Assembly (NCBI GenBank): GCA_937121005.1
Contig: CAKZKB010000153.1
Span: 1-6,298, forward strand
DNA: 6,298 nt
DNA from: an uncultured cyanobacterium
Lineage (GTDB): Bacteria > Cyanobacteriota > Cyanobacteriia > Cyanobacteriales > Geitlerinemataceae
Reading direction: 5' to 3'
The position numbers and the translations under genes were made by a program. Below the pieces are notes generated by a model, which worked only from the letters and a program-made list of their open reading frames with translations, did not search any database and was not told the origin of the DNA. The first letter of the stretch is position 1. Each line of letters begins with the position of its first letter. Below, one piece after another: positions 1 to 6,298 of this stretch.

Positions 1-6
1 TGAAGG

Positions 7-52
7 GAGAAACTCGGATTTTGTCTGGCTATAAGCGAGAAACCGGGTTTCT
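7..52. repeat. Pair of GAGAAACCGGGTTTCT palindromic repeats
   Basis: The right copy (37-52) contains the palindrome AGAAACC-G-GGTTTCT (38-52), with perfect 7-bp arms. The left copy (7-22, GAGAAACTCGGATTTT) is a degraded version matching at 12 of 16 positions. The copies are in the same orientation, 30 bp apart. This looks like a dispersed intergenic repeat common in filamentous cyanobacteria. It lies about 50 bp beyond the cobN stop. It could stop transcription, but no T-run follows the stem on the cobN strand, so I do not call it a terminator. Confidence 0.65.
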
Positions 53-99
53 ACAGCCGTTGAGCCTAGCATACTTGAATCCTTATGATTGTACCACAA

Positions 100-3000
100 C
101 TATCCGCGAGTTTCAACCTTTTCTTCCGCCTCGTGAACGATCGCCCGCAATTTCTCAATGTCATCCACGCTGGCATTGTTCCACAAGCGGCGTTGGTGCG
201 CTTCTAGTAGCCGTTCCGCCATATCTCGTAAAGCCCAGGAATTTTTTTGCTGGATAAAATCGCGTACTTTGTCGTCAAACAAATAAGCATTTGCTACTCC
301 TTCATACATAAAATCTTTGACGCAGCGAGTCGTGGCATCGTAGGCGAACAAATAGTCCACCGTCGCCGCCATTTCAAAGGCTCCTTTATAGCCATGACGC
401 ATGACTCCAGCGATCCATTTGGGGTTAACAACGCGCGATCGATAGACTTTTTCAATCTCTTCTGATAGCGATCGCACTTTCGGATTTTCGGGCATAGAAT
501 TGTCGCCAAAATAGGTGGTAGGATTTTCGCCACGCAGCGATCGCACGGCGGCGACTAACCCCCCTTGAAATTGATAGTAATCGTCGGAGTCGAGTAAGTC
601 GTGTTCGCGATTATCTTGGTTGTGAAGCACGATTTGCATTTGTTCTAAGCGACTTTGAAATGCTTCCGGTGCCGACTGTCCGCGAATGCTAAAATTCCCC
701 TCAGATGCGATCGTATAAGCATAGCTACTCCAGTTGAGATAGGCTGTGGCTAAATCGCGATCGTCCTCCCAGTTTTGGGCTTCAATTAAGCCTTGCAACC
801 CCGCACCGTAAGCCCCTGGTTTGGAACCAAAAATTCGGTAGCGCGATCGCGCCTTTGCAGTCTCGAAATCGAGACCCATTTTTTGCCAGCGATCGGCTTC
901 TTGGCGAACGCGATCGGCAATGGGGTTAATGTTAGCAGGTTCGTCGAGATCGGACACCGCACGCACAGCGCGATCGAACAGTTCGATGAGGTTAGGAAAA
1001 CCATCACGGAAAAACCCAGAAATTCGCAGCGTCACGTCAACGCGAGGGCGTTTCAATACAGACGGCGAGAGAATTTCAAGATCGATAACTCGCCGCGACG
1101 CACCGTCCCAAATCGGTTGTACGCCAATTAAATATAGGGCTTGCGCGATGTCGTCACCCCCGGTTCGCATGGTGGAGGTTCCCCATACTGAAAGCCCCAA
1201 ACTTTGCGGGTATTCGCCATTCTCTTGCACGTAGCGTTCGATCAGTGTTTCGGCAGCTTTCTTGCCCACCATCCAAGCAGTTTCGGTGGGGATACTGCGA
1301 ATGTCTACGGAGTAAAAATTGCGTCCGGTTGGGAGAACGTCCCAACGCCCGCGAGTCGGTGCGCCAGATGCACCACTCGGCACGAATTCACCCTCCAAAC
1401 CGCGCAGCAAGTTGTTAATTTCGGCATCAGTTTGTAGCAAGCGTGGCAGGAGCCGATCGCAGATCCAATCGAGTTCGATTTGGGTAGTGGTTAATGGGTA
1501 ATGAATGGGTAGTAGGTTGTCTATTAAGTCATTTACAATTTGTTTAGCGTAGTTTTCAATAGCTTCTACAGCATCACCTACAGTGCGCCATTTCAATATT
1601 GGCGGCAAAAATTCAATCTTGCTTGCAAATTCATCTTCCGTAGTTCCCCCCTTATTAAGGGGGGCTAGGGGAGATCCTGAGATGTTGAAATTTCCTCCAT
1701 CTAATTCTGTCGAAAAATTCGTCGTAAGCGGGTCGAAGTTCAAACCTAAATCTTTGGCAATGGCACGAGTCAAACCCACACGATCGCGGCTAGGATGGCG
1801 GGCGATCGCGATAATTAAATCTCGCAGTTGCTCCCCTTGCGGACAGCAGCCAAAAATATGCAAGCCGTCGCGAATTTGGGCTTCTTTGAGTTCGCACAAA
1901 TAACCATCAATGGAAGCTAGACAGGTATCGATCTTCTCTTTTTTATTCGAGACGAGTTCCGGTTGCAGTTGTTCGCGACGCACCAGATCCAAAATGCGAT
2001 CGCCAATAGCAGTCAGTCGCGTCGGATCCAAATCCCTCGCCTCGTAATATTCATCAATTAACCCTTCGAGTTGTTGTAAATTTCCATAGAGTTCTGCCCG
2101 CGTCATCGGTGGCGTGAGATGATCTAAAATTACCGCTTGCGATCGCCGTTTGGCTTGGGAACCTTCACCCGGATCGTTGACAATAAATGGGTAAAAATGA
2201 GGTACGGATCCGAAGGCGACTTCGGGATAGCATTCGGACGACAAAGCAATGCTTTTTCCGGGCAACCATTCCAAGTTACCATGCTTGCCAATGTGGACGA
2301 TCGCGTCAGCTTGAAATTGTTCTCGCAGCCAACAGTAAAACGCCAAATAGTCGGGAGTCGGTTCTAAGTCGGGGGCGTGATAGTTCAAACTCGGATCGCG
2401 ATCGTAGCCCCGCGACGGTTGAATTCCTACAAAAATATTGCCCAACTGGATACCAGAAATGGGAAAATCCTCCGATGGCGATCCATCGTCATTCCAGCGA
2501 TTGCCAATGCCTTTACGCACCGCTTCTGGCAATTGCGAAAAGAAAGTGTTATACTCAGAAACAGGTAAAGTCTGATTAGGCGATCGCAAGGAAAATTGTT
2601 CGCGATCGTTTGTCGTTCCCGCCGTCAAGCGATCGATCAGTTCGTCTCCGCTTGCAGGAATATTTTCGACAACATAGCCAGCCGTTTTTAAGGCCTTAAG
2701 AATTTCAATGCAGCTTGCAGGCGTATCCAACCCAACACCGTTGGCAAGTCGTCCGTCTTTGTTGGGATAGTTTGCCAGAACCAAAGCAATTTTACGCTGT
2801 TGGCGGGGCGTTGTTCGCAGTTTTATCCAATTTTCCGCCAAGTCAGCCACAAACGAAACGCGATCGCGGCGCGGTTTGTAAACCACAACAGAGGTTTCCA
2901 GTTTGTCGTGCCAACTGCGTTCGCTTTTAAACGAAATTGCCCGCGTAATAATGCGTCCGTCTACTTCCGGTAATGCCACGTTCATCGCCATATCTCGCGG

Positions 3001-3909
3001 CGATAATCCCAGAGTTTGTTGTTTCCAACTCGCTTCGCTACTGCTGCTGAAAATGACTTGAAAAATGGGAACGTTGGGAAAGGGAGAATTGCTGTCTTTG
3101 TCGGTACGATCGTCGATCGCATTCATCGCAAACCCCGTCGTATTGAGGACGAGATCCACATCGTTTAAATTGCTGGCAAGTTCCTCTTGAATGTCGCGAT
3201 CGCGCAAAGAAGAAACAAAAATTGCTAGCGGTTGCAAACCGCGATCGCGCAACGCCTCGCACAACGCCTCCACCGCCGCCGTATTGCCTGCCAAATAGTG
3301 AGCGCGGTAAAATAAAATGGCAACCTTGCCCGCATTATTGTCGGAAGCAAAAGCATCCCAATTGGGCAAAACCCCCAGGCGCGAAACCGCCATCGGTAGG
3401 CTATAATGACAGTCAAACTTGAGGGACGATCGCGCCACAAACTTCATCGCATTGGCGATATTCTCCACTCCCCCTTCAATAAAATACTGCCACAGGCGAT
3501 CGACCGCCGCAAGCGGTACAGTAGAATGACTCGTTAACTCCAGATCCGGGCGATCGTCCCCCGGTAACACCCACAAACTCGCCCCGGTTTCCGCTACCGT
3601 TTCCTTCACCACCTCCAAACCATAACTCCAGTACGATCGTCCTCCCAATACCCGCAAAACGATCGCTTTTCCATGGCTGAGTACATCCTCAGCATAAGTA
3701 TCGATACTGAGTTGTTGTTGTAAGTATAATAAATTTGCCGCCCGCAGGCTTGGGAAATTGTCTCCCAAACTCGATACCGCCGCCGCTAACATTTGAATAT
3801 CCGTATCCGCCGCCGTCAAGACGATGATATCGGCCGGCGTTTGTTCGATAAAAACAACGCCTTCCGTTTGCGGATCGAAAACTTCAGGTGTAGCAGCGAG
3901 ACGGTGCAT
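100..3909 (-). CDS. cobN: Cobaltochelatase large subunit CobN, complete
   Basis: This 1269-residue protein is the tetrapyrrole-binding subunit of the ATP-dependent cobalt chelatase, which inserts Co2+ into the corrin ring in cobamide synthesis; it is a homologue of ChlH/BchH of magnesium chelatase and should be cytoplasmic. Conserved CobN/ChlH blocks visible in order are HIGKHGNLEWLPGK (539-552), VNDPGEGSQAKRRS (578-591), FVPSGASGAPTRGR (842-855), LPTGRNFYSVD (859-869) and GLSVWGTSTMRTGGDD (905-920). The length is what I expect for cyanobacterial CobN and the frame is unbroken. The start is well fixed: the N-terminus MHRLAATPEVF is typical of the cyanobacterial family, and an in-frame TAA lies at 3961-3963 with no other ATG, GTG or TTG between. 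No Shine-Dalgarno is seen. A linker at about 735-812 carries two in-frame repeat-like insertions, listed separately. Family knowledge: CobN works with CobS/CobT-type or ChlI/ChlD-type ATPase partners; none is in this window. Ten of the HIP1 sites lie in this gene. Confidence 0.97.
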   Translation of the reverse strand: MHRLAATPEVFDPQTEGVVFIEQTPADIIVLTAADTDIQMLAAAVSSLGDNFPSLRAANLLYLQQQLSIDTYAEDVLSHGKAIVLRVLGGRSYWSYGLEVVKETVAETGASLWVLPGDDRPDLELTSHSTVPLAAVDRLWQYFIEGGVENIANAMKFVARSSLKFDCHYSLPMAVSRLGVLPNWDAFASDNNAGKVAILFYRAHYLAGNTAAVEALCEALRDRGLQPLAIFVSSLRDRDIQEELASNLNDVDLVLNTTGFAMNAIDDRTDKDSNSPFPNVPIFQVIFSSSSEASWKQQTLGLSPRDMAMNVALPEVDGRIITRAISFKSERSWHDKLETSVVVYKPRRDRVSFVADLAENWIKLRTTPRQQRKIALVLANYPNKDGRLANGVGLDTPASCIEILKALKTAGYVVENIPASGDELIDRLTAGTTNDREQFSLRSPNQTLPVSEYNTFFSQLPEAVRKGIGNRWNDDGSPSEDFPISGIQLGNIFVGIQPSRGYDRDPSLNYHAPDLEPTPDYLAFYCWLREQFQADAIVHIGKHGNLEWLPGKSIALSSECYPEVAFGSVPHFYPFIVNDPGEGSQAKRRSQAVILDHLTPPMTRAELYGNLQQLEGLIDEYYEARDLDPTRLTAIGDRILDLVRREQLQPELVSNKKEKIDTCLASIDGYLCELKEAQIRDGLHIFGCCPQGEQLRDLIIAIARHPSRDRVGLTRAIAKDLGLNFDPLTTNFSTELDGGNFNISGSPLAPLNKGGTTEDEFASKIEFLPPILKWRTVGDAVEAIENYAKQIVNDLIDNLLPIHYPLTTTQIELDWICDRLLPRLLQTDAEINNLLRGLEGEFVPSGASGAPTRGRWDVLPTGRNFYSVDIRSIPTETAWMVGKKAAETLIERYVQENGEYPQSLGLSVWGTSTMRTGGDDIAQALYLIGVQPIWDGASRRVIDLEILSPSVLKRPRVDVTLRISGFFRDGFPNLIELFDRAVRAVSDLDEPANINPIADRVRQEADRWQKMGLDFETAKARSRYRIFGSKPGAYGAGLQGLIEAQNWEDDRDLATAYLNWSSYAYTIASEGNFSIRGQSAPEAFQSRLEQMQIVLHNQDNREHDLLDSDDYYQFQGGLVAAVRSLRGENPTTYFGDNSMPENPKVRSLSEEIEKVYRSRVVNPKWIAGVMRHGYKGAFEMAATVDYLFAYDATTRCVKDFMYEGVANAYLFDDKVRDFIQQKNSWALRDMAERLLEAHQRRLWNNASVDDIEKLRAIVHEAEEKVETRG
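1481..1516. repeat. TGGGTA/AATGGGT short repeats within cobN
   Basis: The plus strand reads TGGGTAGTGG TTAATGGGTA ATGAATGGGT AGTAGG, a run of GGGTARTG-type units resembling the TTACCCATTACCC tracts often seen between cyanobacterial genes. It is translated in frame as roughly residues 799-810 of CobN (LLPIHYPLTTTQ), in the same variable linker region as the palindromic insertion and just before the conserved NLLRGLEGEFVPSG block. Confidence 0.55.
1644..1677. repeat. Palindromic repeat element inserted in frame in cobN
   Basis: The core is a perfect inverted repeat, CCCCCCTTA-T-TAAGGGGGG (1646-1664), followed by CTAGGGGAGATCC. This resembles the C/G-run palindrome (gatcccccctag... type) that is widely scattered between genes of filamentous cyanobacteria. 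Here it lies inside cobN and is translated without breaking the frame, giving GSPLAPLNKGGTT from residue 745. It sits in a linker between the conserved LGLNFDPLT segment and the conserved WRTVGDAVE segment. Recognition as a dispersed repeat rests on memory of the family and cannot be confirmed from a single copy in the window. Confidence 0.75.
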
Positions 3910-3912
3910 AAT

Positions 3913-3980
3913 TAGGTGCGAGGTGCGAGGTTCGAGGTGTGAGGGATGAGGTTCTAGGGATTAGGGATTAGGTTTTAGGT
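3913..3980. repeat. Degenerate heptamer-type tract directly upstream of cobN
   Basis: About 68 bp made of variants of short purine-rich units on the plus strand, such as GGTGCGA GGTGCGA, GGTTCGA GGTGTGA, and GGGATTA GGGATTA. Such short tandem repeats are common between cyanobacterial genes. The tract begins 3 bp upstream of the cobN start codon, so it forms the whole proximal 5' leader of that gene, where a ribosome binding site would normally be expected. Confidence 0.8.
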
Positions 3981-4016
3981 TGACGATCGGGAGAACATCC
4001 ATTAAATCAAACTTCT

Positions 4017-4338
4017 GTAGGGGCTAGGCATTCGCACAGGGAAATGAAGATGTTTATCGGTCAATTGGTTGGCGAATGCCTCGCCCAATCCCAGGTGCAT
4101 CCAATTGTACCATCGATCGGATTCTAGGCATTCGCACAGGAAGATGAAGATGTTTATCGGTCAATTGGTTGGCGAATACCTCGCCCAATCCCCGGTGTAT
4201 CAAATTGTACCATCGATCGACCGAATTCTAGGCATTCGCACAGGGAAATGGAGATGTTCTTAGGTCAATGAGTTGGCGAATGCTTCGCCCAATCCCCGGT
4301 GTTCAGATTGTACCATCGATCGCCCGGATTTGATATTA
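4017..4338. repeat. Array 1: three tandem ~100-bp stem-loop repeats
   Basis: Three imperfect head-to-tail copies of one unit. The landmark AGGCATTCGC begins at 4026, 4126 and 4230 (spacings 100 and 104). In each unit this arm pairs with a downstream arm: GCGAATGCCT at 4072-4081, GCGAATACCT at 4172-4181 and GCGAATGCTT at 4276-4285. In unit 1 the stem extends to 15 bp with one mismatch (4021-4035 with 4072-4086) around a 36-nt loop. GCACAGG, TCGCCCAATCCC and TTGTACCATCGATCG (4105-4119, 4205-4219, 4308-4322) are kept in every unit. The array begins GTAGGGGC and ends GGATTTGATATTA, exactly as array 2 does. The element fills most of the 471-bp gap between cobN and the Uma2 gene. It does not look coding: open frames across it are short and merely repeat the unit. 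It is probably a noncoding dispersed element; its function is unknown. Confidence 0.93.
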
Positions 4339-4380
4339 TGTTTTTAGATCGGATCTGGTTGGTCGATGCTTTACCTATTA

Positions 4381-4947
4381 TCAGTGGGGGTTGGATTGCA
4401 ACCAGCCAAACATTTCCGCCACAGTTAATTGTAAATTTACACCCGCTAACGTCGGCAACCTCATTGTATCAACAAACTCCTCCGGTAAACAGTTGGGTTG
4501 AAAGACTAAAACCACTCGTTCTCCCGGATCGATTAGCCAGCCTAACTGCGTTCCGCAGCGTAACAAAAATAGGATTTTGCGCGTTACTTTTAGCGAACTT
4601 TGGTTGGGGGAGAGAATTTCAACGACCCAAGGCGGCGCAAACTCAATCCCTTTGGCACTGACTCTTCCCAACTCATCGACTGGAATATCAGTATTGGGTA
4701 AGATGATTAAATCTGGGACAAGCGATCGTCCTTTCAGCGTACATCGCAATTCGGGTAGGGCTTCAAACCCCTGACATTGCAAGTTAATCAGTCCCGCCAA
4801 ACGTCCCTGAAGGCGACTGTGTTGAATTCCGGGCATGGGTTTTTGACTGGCGATACCGTTGTAAAATTCAAAAGCAGGAGAGCCATCGATATCGGCTCGC
4901 TGTAAGAATTCTACTAAACCCGGTAATTTTTGGGTAGAAGTCGTCAT
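4381..4947 (-). CDS. Uma2-family (DUF820) PD-(D/E)XK nuclease-like protein
   Basis: A complete 188-residue protein of the Uma2/DUF820 family, which is present in many copies in cyanobacterial genomes and has a restriction-endonuclease-like fold. The nuclease core is intact: VPDLI with D79, WVVEILSP with E110, and a lysine that I align to the catalytic position at K124 in KVTRKI. The following GTQLGWLIDP block (132-141) and the end block LQLTVAEMFGWL (172-183) are also typical of the family. The start ATG gives the usual N-terminal length; no Shine-Dalgarno is visible. The biological role of the family is not established: nuclease activity is inferred from the fold, and links to mobile DNA have been suggested. 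No partner gene or methylase is adjacent. The gene is bracketed by two arrays of a related stem-loop repeat, 42 bp beyond its stop codon and 29 bp before its start codon. Confidence 0.93.
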   Translation of the reverse strand: MTTSTQKLPGLVEFLQRADIDGSPAFEFYNGIASQKPMPGIQHSRLQGRLAGLINLQCQGFEALPELRCTLKGRSLVPDLIILPNTDIPVDELGRVSAKGIEFAPPWVVEILSPNQSSLKVTRKILFLLRCGTQLGWLIDPGERVVLVFQPNCLPEEFVDTMRLPTLAGVNLQLTVAEMFGWLQSNPH

Positions 4948-4956
4948 GGTTGTACC

Positions 4957-4974
4957 AGTATATCGTCACGATAT
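4957..4974 (-). promoter_or_regulatory. Candidate promoter/operator of the Uma2 gene
   Basis: A perfect inverted repeat with 7-bp arms, ATATCGT-C-ACGATAT (4960-4974), lies 13-27 bp before the Uma2 start codon, in the 29 bp between that gene and array 2. On the minus strand it overlaps TATACT (4957-4962), a fair match to a -10 box. No -35 box is convincing, and the implied leader would be only a few bases long. A palindrome of this size arises by chance roughly once in every few windows of this length, so this is a candidate only. Confidence 0.3.
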
Positions 4975-4976
4975 TC

Positions 4977-5201
4977 GTAGGGGCTAGGCATTCGCACAGG
5001 TAAATGAAGATGTCTGTAGTTCACATGAGTTGGCGAATGCCTCGCCCAATCCCAGGTGTATCAAATTGTACCATCGATCGACCGGATTCTAAGCGTTCGC
5101 ACAGGTAAATGAAGATGTCTGTAGTTCGCATGAGTTGGCGAATGCCTCGCCCAATCCCATGTGCATCAAATTGTACCATCGATCGACCGGATTTGATATT
5201 A
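4977..5201. repeat. Array 2: two tandem ~105-bp stem-loop repeats
   Basis: Two head-to-tail copies of the same unit as array 1, with left arms at 4986-4995 (AGGCATTCGC) and 5091-5100 (AAGCGTTCGC), 105 bp apart. The right arms are GCGAATGCCT at 5033-5042 and 5138-5147. The tail TTGTACCATCGATCG is identical at 5066-5080 and 5171-5185. The start (GTAGGGGCTAGGC) and end (GGATTTGATATTA) match those of array 1. The loop sequence (TCTGTAGTTC.CATGAGTTGG) is shared by both units here and differs from units 1 and 2 of array 1 (TTTATCGGTCAATTGGTTGG), so copies resemble their own array most. The array fills most of the gap between glgP and the Uma2 gene. Confidence 0.93.
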
Positions 5202-5214
5202 CAGAATAAAATGC

Positions 5215-5272
5215 AATTCGGGAGCGAGATCTTCCCACCCCCAAACTGCAAACAGCCAACCCTACCCGAATT
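5215..5272 (-). terminator. Weak candidate terminator of glgP
   Basis: AATTCGGG (5215-5222) and CCCGAATT (5265-5272) form a perfect 8-bp stem in the otherwise unassigned stretch between the glgP stop and array 2. On the minus strand the stem is followed by the T-rich GCATTTTATTC. The 42-nt loop is long for a Rho-independent terminator, so support is weak. Confidence 0.25.
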
Positions 5273-5298
5273 TTAGATTGAGGTACAAACTCAAACCG

Positions 5299-6298
5299 TT
5301 ATTCGCTTTGGTTCGCCCACAGAACTAAACGAGGTTCGTAGTGACTGCTGAGGTGTGGGTGATTGGGAAGCACGCGCAAAGACAACCCTTGCATTCCGCT
5401 AGACGCATAGGAAATGCTACCTTTATAGAGGCTAGAACCATTATCGGCTTTCCCAATAAAGTCTACCACAGTGGATTTACCGCCGACAATTTCGCCGCGA
5501 TCGTCCACCGCCCCAACATACAGTTCCACGCGCACGTCGTCGGGAGTTAACCCAGCTAAATTAAGTTGCGCTTTCACGCTAATCGGCTGGTTCACTTGCA
5601 CGTCGGCCGACTCAGAAATGTCGATGTTCTCGATTTTGATGTCGTACCACTTCTGCTTGATGTTGTGCTTCCAATGGGCCAAATCTTTGACCGGCTTGTA
5701 ATTGTTCGCACTCATGGCATAGTAGCGATCGCTGGTGGTAAAGTAGGCTTTTTCGCCATAATCTTTCACCATGCGAGCCGTATTGAAAAAGGGACAGTTG
5801 AGACGAATGGCAGCTTTCATCTTCTTAATCCAGCCCCGAGGCAAACCATCACCATCGCGATCGTAGAACAACGGCACCACTTCCTGTTCCATCAAATCGT
5901 ACAGCGAATTGGCTTCTACCTCATCTTGATACTCGGGATCGTCGTATTTTTCCCCGTGACCGATCGGCCAGCCCGTATTCACGTAGTCGGCTTCATCCCA
6001 CCAACCATCGAGAATACTCAAGTTTGGCAACCCGTTCATCGACGCTTTCATGCCCGAAGTTCCCGAAGCCTCCCGAGGGCGACGCGGCGTATTTAACCAG
6101 ACATCGCAACCAGCCACCATCACCCGCGCCATATCGATATTGTAGTTAGGCAAAAATGCCACGTAATTGTGCATCTCCTCTTCGCGAACGAAGTGGACAA
6201 TGTTGCGGATTAACTCCTTACCGGGCATATCTTTGGGGTGGGCTTTTCCGGCGAATACAAATTGTACCGGACGGTGGGGGTTGGTGAGAATTTTCTTG
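5299..6298 (-). CDS. glgP: Alpha-glucan (glycogen) phosphorylase, GT35, C-terminal part
   Basis: The C-terminal 332 residues of a glycogen/alpha-glucan phosphorylase, which releases glucose 1-phosphate from alpha-1,4-glucan with a pyridoxal phosphate cofactor. The gene runs off the right edge of the window; the ATG at 6226-6228 is internal, because the frame stays open to 6298 and reads conserved family sequence (QFVFAGKAHPKDMPGKELIR). The PLP-attachment signature EASGTSGMKASMN is complete, with the cofactor lysine encoded at 6046-6048. It is followed by NLSILDGWWDEA and NTGWPIGHG. The form of these motifs (GMKASMNG rather than NMKFMLNG) and the final beta-rich segment of about 90 residues, ending RVLPNHPHLSSHYEPRLVLW, point to the alpha-glucan phosphorylase subgroup that usually carries an N-terminal DUF3417 domain and is about 850 residues long; that N-terminal part is outside the window. 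The stop is TAA at 5299-5301. The role is glycogen mobilisation in the cytoplasm. Confidence 0.95.
   Translation of the reverse strand, partial: KKILTNPHRPVQFVFAGKAHPKDMPGKELIRNIVHFVREEEMHNYVAFLPNYNIDMARVMVAGCDVWLNTPRRPREASGTSGMKASMNGLPNLSILDGWWDEADYVNTGWPIGHGEKYDDPEYQDEVEANSLYDLMEQEVVPLFYDRDGDGLPRGWIKKMKAAIRLNCPFFNTARMVKDYGEKAYFTTSDRYYAMSANNYKPVKDLAHWKHNIKQKWYDIKIENIDISESADVQVNQPISVKAQLNLAGLTPDDVRVELYVGAVDDRGEIVGGKSTVVDFIGKADNGSSLYKGSISYASSGMQGLSLRVLPNHPHLSSHYEPRLVLWANQSE

Noticed and set aside
1583..1903. A 106-codon plus-strand open frame opposite cobN, and similar open frames elsewhere opposite cobN and glgP.
   Set aside because: They are antisense shadows of strongly conserved minus-strand coding sequence and resemble no family I know.
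3910..4016. Possible cobalamin riboswitch upstream of cobN.
   Set aside because: The region is mostly heptamer repeat, and I could not find a B12-box-like conserved core on the minus strand.
4069..4263. A 64-codon plus-strand open frame across array 1.
   Set aside because: Its translation simply repeats the noncoding unit twice, it has no recognisable domain, and the unit lengths (100, 104) are not multiples of three, so the frame is not kept between copies.
4347..4357. Short palindrome AGATC-G-GATCT just downstream of the Uma2 stop as a terminator.
   Set aside because: The stem is only 5 bp, and on the Uma2 strand it is followed by A residues, not a T-run.
4017..5201. A CRISPR array or CRISPR-like repeat-spacer structure.
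   Set aside because: Units are about 100 bp with long conserved blocks, only two or three per array, and the variable part is a hairpin loop shared between neighbours rather than unique spacers.
4971..5201. GATATT on both sides of array 2 (4971-4976 region and 5195-5200) as a target-site duplication.
   Set aside because: GATATTA also ends array 1, so it is part of the element, and array 1 has no matching copy on its left side.
5021..5251. A 76-codon minus-strand open frame across array 2 with a repeated SGRSMVQFD motif.
   Set aside because: The repetition comes from the 105-bp DNA unit, which happens to be a multiple of three; the frame is not maintained in array 1, and there is no start signal or family match.

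Overview
The window looks like cyanobacterial chromosome. The HIP1 octamer GCGATCGC occurs at least 11 times (about 0.1 expected by chance in 6.3 kb), the proteins are of cyanobacterial type, there is a Uma2-family (DUF820) gene, and the noncoding DNA is full of the short palindromes and heptamer tracts common in filamentous cyanobacteria. I cannot name the genus.

All three genes lie on the minus strand. From right to left in transcription order they are: the C-terminal 332 residues of a GT35 alpha-glucan (glycogen) phosphorylase, cut by the window edge (5299-6298); a complete 188-residue Uma2-family PD-(D/E)XK nuclease-like protein (4381-4947); and a complete 1269-residue CobN, the large subunit of cobaltochelatase (100-3909). 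The genes are separated by 351 and 471 bp of repeat-rich DNA, so they are probably three separate transcription units rather than an operon. Their roles (glycogen breakdown, a nuclease-like protein of unknown role, cobalt insertion into a corrinoid) do not form a pathway.

The most distinctive structure is a pair of tandem arrays of a roughly 100-105 bp stem-loop repeat. Array 1 has three units (4017-4338) and array 2 has two (4977-5201), and together they bracket the Uma2 gene. Both arrays begin with the same sequence (GTAGGGGCTAGGCATTCGC) and end with the same sequence (GGATTTGATATTA). Stems and a 15-bp tail are well conserved while the loops differ between arrays.

A second theme is repeat DNA inside and against the cobN gene. 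Two repeat-like insertions are read in frame within a variable linker of CobN (residues about 745-756 and 799-810). A heptamer-type tract abuts the cobN start codon, and a degenerate pair of GAGAAACCGGGTTTCT palindromes lies downstream of its stop. I found no RNA gene, riboswitch, CRISPR array or recognisable transposase.
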